20,000 nucleotides of DNA from Actinidia chinensis. Taxonomy: Eukaryota; Streptophyta; Magnoliopsida; Ericales; Actinidiaceae. The notes under the pieces were generated by a model. It did not search any database, was not told the DNA's origin, and was given only the letters and a program-made list of their open reading frames with translations. A program made the position numbers and the translations under genes. Positions 16,900 to 20,000 of this stretch are shown here, in pieces. Within the stretch, counting starts at the first letter, position 1; each line of letters opens with the position of its first letter. The DNA lies in assembly GCA_009663005.1 (NCBI GenBank), contig CM018910.1:14354581-14374580 (forward strand), written 5' to 3'.

Positions 16900-18290
16900 G
16901 ACAACAAACATAGAAGGTATTGGTTTCAATTCATTCAAGGAGCGTATGTCGATCCACGCCCTCACTCCTCCTTTCTTGCTCAAAATCAAGATGGGCTTCA
17001 ATTGAGTCCTTTAACTTTGAAAACATTGAAAGTAAAAGTGAAAACGGTCCGGGGCCACCTACTTTAAATCTCCACGGAAATAAGTGTAATCGAGAAGTGT
17101 AGAAGAAAGAAACAAACCGTATGAACAACTTTAAAAGATTTTGCAAAGTATGGGGTCATGCACAAGTTTAATCTTTTGATCTTTAAACTCGGTGTCAGAT
17201 ACCTTTCAAAAAATTAATTGTGAAAAACACAAAGTAGGAGTCCAAGACTCACATATGCAAAAAAAATCACTCCTTCCCCCTTCACAAATAGATTCTTAAA
17301 CCTCAAAAATTAGATTCCAATTGGTCATTGGAATCACTCAAAAACTAGAAGGCCCCTCTCAATTGGATCCTCCAGATTCATTGGTCACATATTTTTTGTA
17401 TACTAGACTCAATAAAAATTCACCCATCTCAACTAGTCTATATCCGATAATGGTGTCCCACCGTGAAGATATAGTTCTAAGGTTATATTCACAAACGAAA
17501 AGTTTCAGTAGCCCTTCCTACAATGAATAATGGGCATCGACGTTGATAGAAGTCACGCCTAAAATAACAGGACATATGATGATTAGAAGATTCGAAACTC
17601 CACGGCTGGGTATCTAAAACAATAAAATCAAACAGGATAATAGACCGTATTCCAACTTGGATAAAGCACATCCTCTAAGGACACCTCTAGGGCCCTTAAT
17701 GGATCGATCGGCTAACTCGATGGTGTAACACGTGGTGACTTAAGTCTCCAAGCCTCCTAATTCTTTATACACAGAATAGGCAAAAGATGAACGCTATTTA
17801 GACCATTAGGGGGGGGGTCCAGGAAGTGCATCGATCGGATCCCTAACCCCCTATTATACACGAAATGTAGGACAACCAGGGTCCTTATATTGTGCACCGA
17901 TTTGAGCATTGAAGAATTGCCCTTGACTCTCCTTCATCATCGTCATCTCTTTGACATGAAACTTCCTTGTTACAGGTACCAAGTCCTTCAAGAAGACTTG
18001 GAATACGAGGATAGTTGTTTGATAGAATTTCTAAAATAGGTAGGTAATTCGAAACTTGTTAAAGATATCATAGATTTCAGCATTCAAGTCGTTTTATAGC
18101 TTTCGTCCAAGTATGTGAGAATGGGCAGTTTTAAAATCTTTCATGGTTATCTATCAGATGCTTTCTTAAACGGCTCAACAATTCCTCTCATGATTTCTAC
18201 TCACTCTTTTGACCTCTAATCCCCTAGACTCACTTTTTCCATGATAACCCTTCAGAGCAATGTTTTATCGATTTCTTTTCACTTATAAGA
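16900..18290 (-). pseudogene. Athila/Tat-like protease region remnant
   Basis: Minus-strand reading. A degraded LRSGK-like start of the post-gag region lies near 18290. VFLKDLVPVTRKFHVKEM with the following SQGQFF and QYKDPGCPTF (about 17990-17865) corresponds to the segment before the retropepsin domain in this lineage. Then come a VYKELGG piece, IELADRSIKGPRGVL (about 17725-17685) and FDFIVLDTQP (about 17640-17605), the conserved protease core pieces. The active-site DLG/DTG loop itself is not recognisable between 17865 and 17760. Frames switch repeatedly. The lower part, 16900-17150, has an open frame that may be the protease-RT linker, but I cannot confirm it. No RT follows, so the element is internally deleted. 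Confidence 0.75.
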
Positions 18291-19250
18291 GTTGTGATGG
18301 CATGTACCTGCCCTAATGTGTTTCATCAATGTAGTTTGACCACGCTTAGGGTTTGTTGGGGTTGGTTTTTGAGCGGGGAATTGCCATTGTTGTTTGTATG
18401 GGAAATTACAAAGCTCTCTAGATAGAGTCAGTTTTCCCATTGTGCGCAAGATTTGTAACTGTTTGCTAAGAGTACTCACATGTGATTGTTCTAATTGTGG
18501 ACTTTGTGTGTGCTCATGATCCTTATTCATCCGATTGTGGCGGTTGGTATTGTGCTGGTGGTGTGGTGAGAATATGGCATGGGTACAGTTGGTTTGCAAC
18601 TGTGCAATGGGTTGTGAAGGATTATAATTTAGGGGTGTATGGTATGGTTGTGGTTGGTAATTTGGAAGTTTTGAGGGTTTGTGGTGGTGACAAAAAATTG
18701 TTGCAGTTTTGCCATACCCCCTTGTTGCCACCCAAAATTGAGGGCTAGTCCTACAACCAGGATTGTATGTATTGGAGTAAGAATTACCCCCACTCCTTGA
18801 AAATGGCCTACCACATTAACTTTGTCCACGGCTTTTCTTGACCACCCCTACAATGGACACACATCCAGTGCCAATGGTCCCATTGTATCACACAATCACA
18901 CACAGACTTGAAGATTCGTTGCACGACTTGTGGCGGCCTTTATAGCATGTGCCCAAAGCCTCCACTTGTCTCGAAAAGTGCGAAGGGAGTTTCACATTGA
19001 CTTCATCTTCTTCCCCCACATTATATTTACACCTACATGCTGGTGAAAGTAGAGATTTAGTTCACATTATTAGGTTCCGTACATGCCCACTCACTTGACA
19101 AGTTAGCCAAGTAGTCAAAATACTCAAATGCTGGTTCAGGGTTCTTTTTCCTAAAAACTTCCCGCACACATGGGGACTCGACAAATGTCTTCATTTTCGT
19201 CCTTAAAACAGTTTTTGGGGGGGGTCAACCTTGTTTTGCAGTGTTTGCCT
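18291..19250 (-). pseudogene. Athila/Tat-like gag remnant
   Basis: On the minus strand, NPEPAFEYFDYLANLSSEW (about 19150-19090) matches the 'A..E....LA....W' end of the plant Ty3/gypsy gag domain. A decayed zinc knuckle follows near 18900-18860; its Cys residues can be read across a frameshift and its His position appears to be Pro. KVNVVGHFQ (about 18825) and NSYSNTYNPG followed by CRTSPQFW (18785-18735) match the NVVGxF and YSNTYNPxWRNHPNFSW signature after the knuckle, with Trp replaced by Cys. The remaining Pro/Gln/His-rich open frame to 18279 is the low-complexity gag tail and is why a 150-codon frame survives. Upstream of 19250 similarity is lost. Confidence 0.8.
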
Positions 19251-19329
19251 AAAAAGAATACCAAAAAATTATTTGTCAAAAAGAGGTGTTACACTGGGAA
19301 TTAAAAGTTTACTTGTTAAAAACTAAGAC

Positions 19330-20000
19330 TGATCAGTGCCCCACGATCTTGAGAATTTTAGACCCTAGCTTTCTGAGATAACCTTTCCGAAAACTCCTAA
19401 TTGTTCCTTGAGATAAAGAAAAACTTCCTCTTCTATCCCTTGACATTGCCGGGATACTCCCCAAATAAGGTCCTCTTCGGCCTCGCCTTGAAATACAGCC
19501 ATTCAAAGTCTGGCTCCGGATTCTTGTAAACACCAAACAGATTCTAAACTCAATAAGGGAGAGGGCGAGCTTATGAAATCGCCATAGCACTACTGCATAG
19601 ACAATGATTCGCCACGCATTGGGGAGGAGATGTGTAGGAAAAATATTATAGAAATCAAGGTCATCCTAATTGAGGGATGGATAGGAAGACAAAGACTGGC
19701 ATGAAAGGCAGCCTCATAGAAAGCCACCTCGCCTAGGCAAGCAGACATAATAGTCTCGCCCTTCTCAGGAAGCCAGATTTGAATACTTGAAGGAATAGAG
19801 CATGATTCCTAAGCTGATCTAGATCATCATGGGTTATAATATTCACTTCCTTCTCAGTCAGAGGAAGGATAGCTAAGGGACTGCCTCAGAACTAGAAGGA
19901 TCCTCTCTAGGCAAGAAAGGGGGTCTAGTGACCTCGTCTTCCATATATGACTTCTCTCCTAAGTAGTCGGATATCCAAGAAGGCAGTGAATTTTCTAAGT
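19330..20000 (-). pseudogene. Plant 'putative gypsy-type transposon' protein remnant
   Basis: Minus-strand reading from the right edge: QIWLPEKGETIMSACLGEVA and FYEAAFHASLCLPIHPSIRM (about 19795-19665), LLPNAWRIIVYAVVLWRF (about 19625-19570), then, in another frame, VYKNPEPDFEWLYFKARPKR (about 19535-19475), TLFGEYPGNVKG, a stop in place of Trp, and KRKFFFIS. The order (a Leu/Pro 'LPLHPF' segment, 'LxPNxWR', then 'GLPSSxKGWKxxFFFV') is that of the N-terminal domain of a class of plant gypsy-associated proteins (Pfam 'Putative gypsy type transposon' is my best recollection). Function unknown. At least two frameshifts and one stop are present, and the start lies beyond the window. Whether it belongs to the neighbouring Athila/Tat-like element is unclear. 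Confidence 0.65.

Noticed and set aside
18279..18731. 150-codon minus-strand frame as a possible host gene
   Set aside because: Its N-terminal part continues in frame from a YSNTYNPG-type gag signature and the rest is low-complexity Pro/Gln/His tail. It is a gag remnant.
18482..18748. Val/Gly-rich plus-strand frame
   Set aside because: It is the antisense shadow of the gag tail on the minus strand.
1..20000. A previously undescribed multi-gene system (defence, biosynthetic or similar)
   Set aside because: All coding remnants belong to known retroelement protein families and none is intact. Only the palindrome-pair architecture is a candidate for something not commonly described.

Overview
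This window looks like plant nuclear DNA, most likely from a eudicot, and consists of nested, decayed LTR retrotransposons. I see no host gene, tRNA, rRNA, CRISPR array or bacterial-type operon. Every recognisable protein segment belongs to a retroelement and is broken by stops or frameshifts. The plant assignment rests on the gag/pol families (plant Ty3/gypsy with a C-H-H-C zinc knuckle, a Tekay/Del-like chromovirus integrase, and an Athila/Tat-type gag-protease), on LTR promoters and on a hAT-type MITE. I cannot name a species.

Layout, left to right. (1) 1-2332: a chromovirus-style LTR on the minus strand, starting TGTAATACCC at 2332 and running off the left edge. (2) 2333-3065: the 5' part of another LTR on the minus strand (TGTTGACTC start at 3065, Copia-like), carrying paired GTGTCGACAC palindromes. 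It interrupts (3) 3066-4714: a minus-strand Ty3/gypsy element with gag remnant, degenerate primer-binding site and LTR with a TATA box. (4) 5033-5395: a 363-bp hAT-like MITE with TIRs and an imperfect 8-bp target duplication. (5) 5465-7790: a plus-strand copy of the same gypsy family (gag, zinc knuckle, aspartic protease, start of reverse transcriptase), cut off inside RT. (6) 7790-9405: an LTR fragment, then a roughly 600-bp segment present twice in tandem. (7) 9406-10357: a solo LTR, TGATTG...GAATCA, with a perfect CTCAC target-site duplication. (8) 10384-13277: a minus-strand chromovirus 3' end, with a complete 1693-bp 3' LTR, polypurine tract and integrase remnant. (9) 13278-about 19300: a minus-strand Athila/Tat-like element inserted into that integrase. 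Its 3' LTR is the same family as the solo LTR; a polypurine tract, a long 3' untranslated region and gag-protease remnants follow, and RT-integrase appears deleted. (10) 19330-20000: a remnant of a plant 'putative gypsy-type transposon' protein.

The parts do not work together as a living system; the value of the window is its insertion history. The most unusual structure is short palindromes with a central TCGA, arranged in pairs about 20-21 bp apart. It occurs in two LTRs that look unrelated (GTGTCGACAC pairs at 2371-2593; CGTTCGAACG-type pairs at 1230-1355 and 1976-2122), and related words occur elsewhere in the window.
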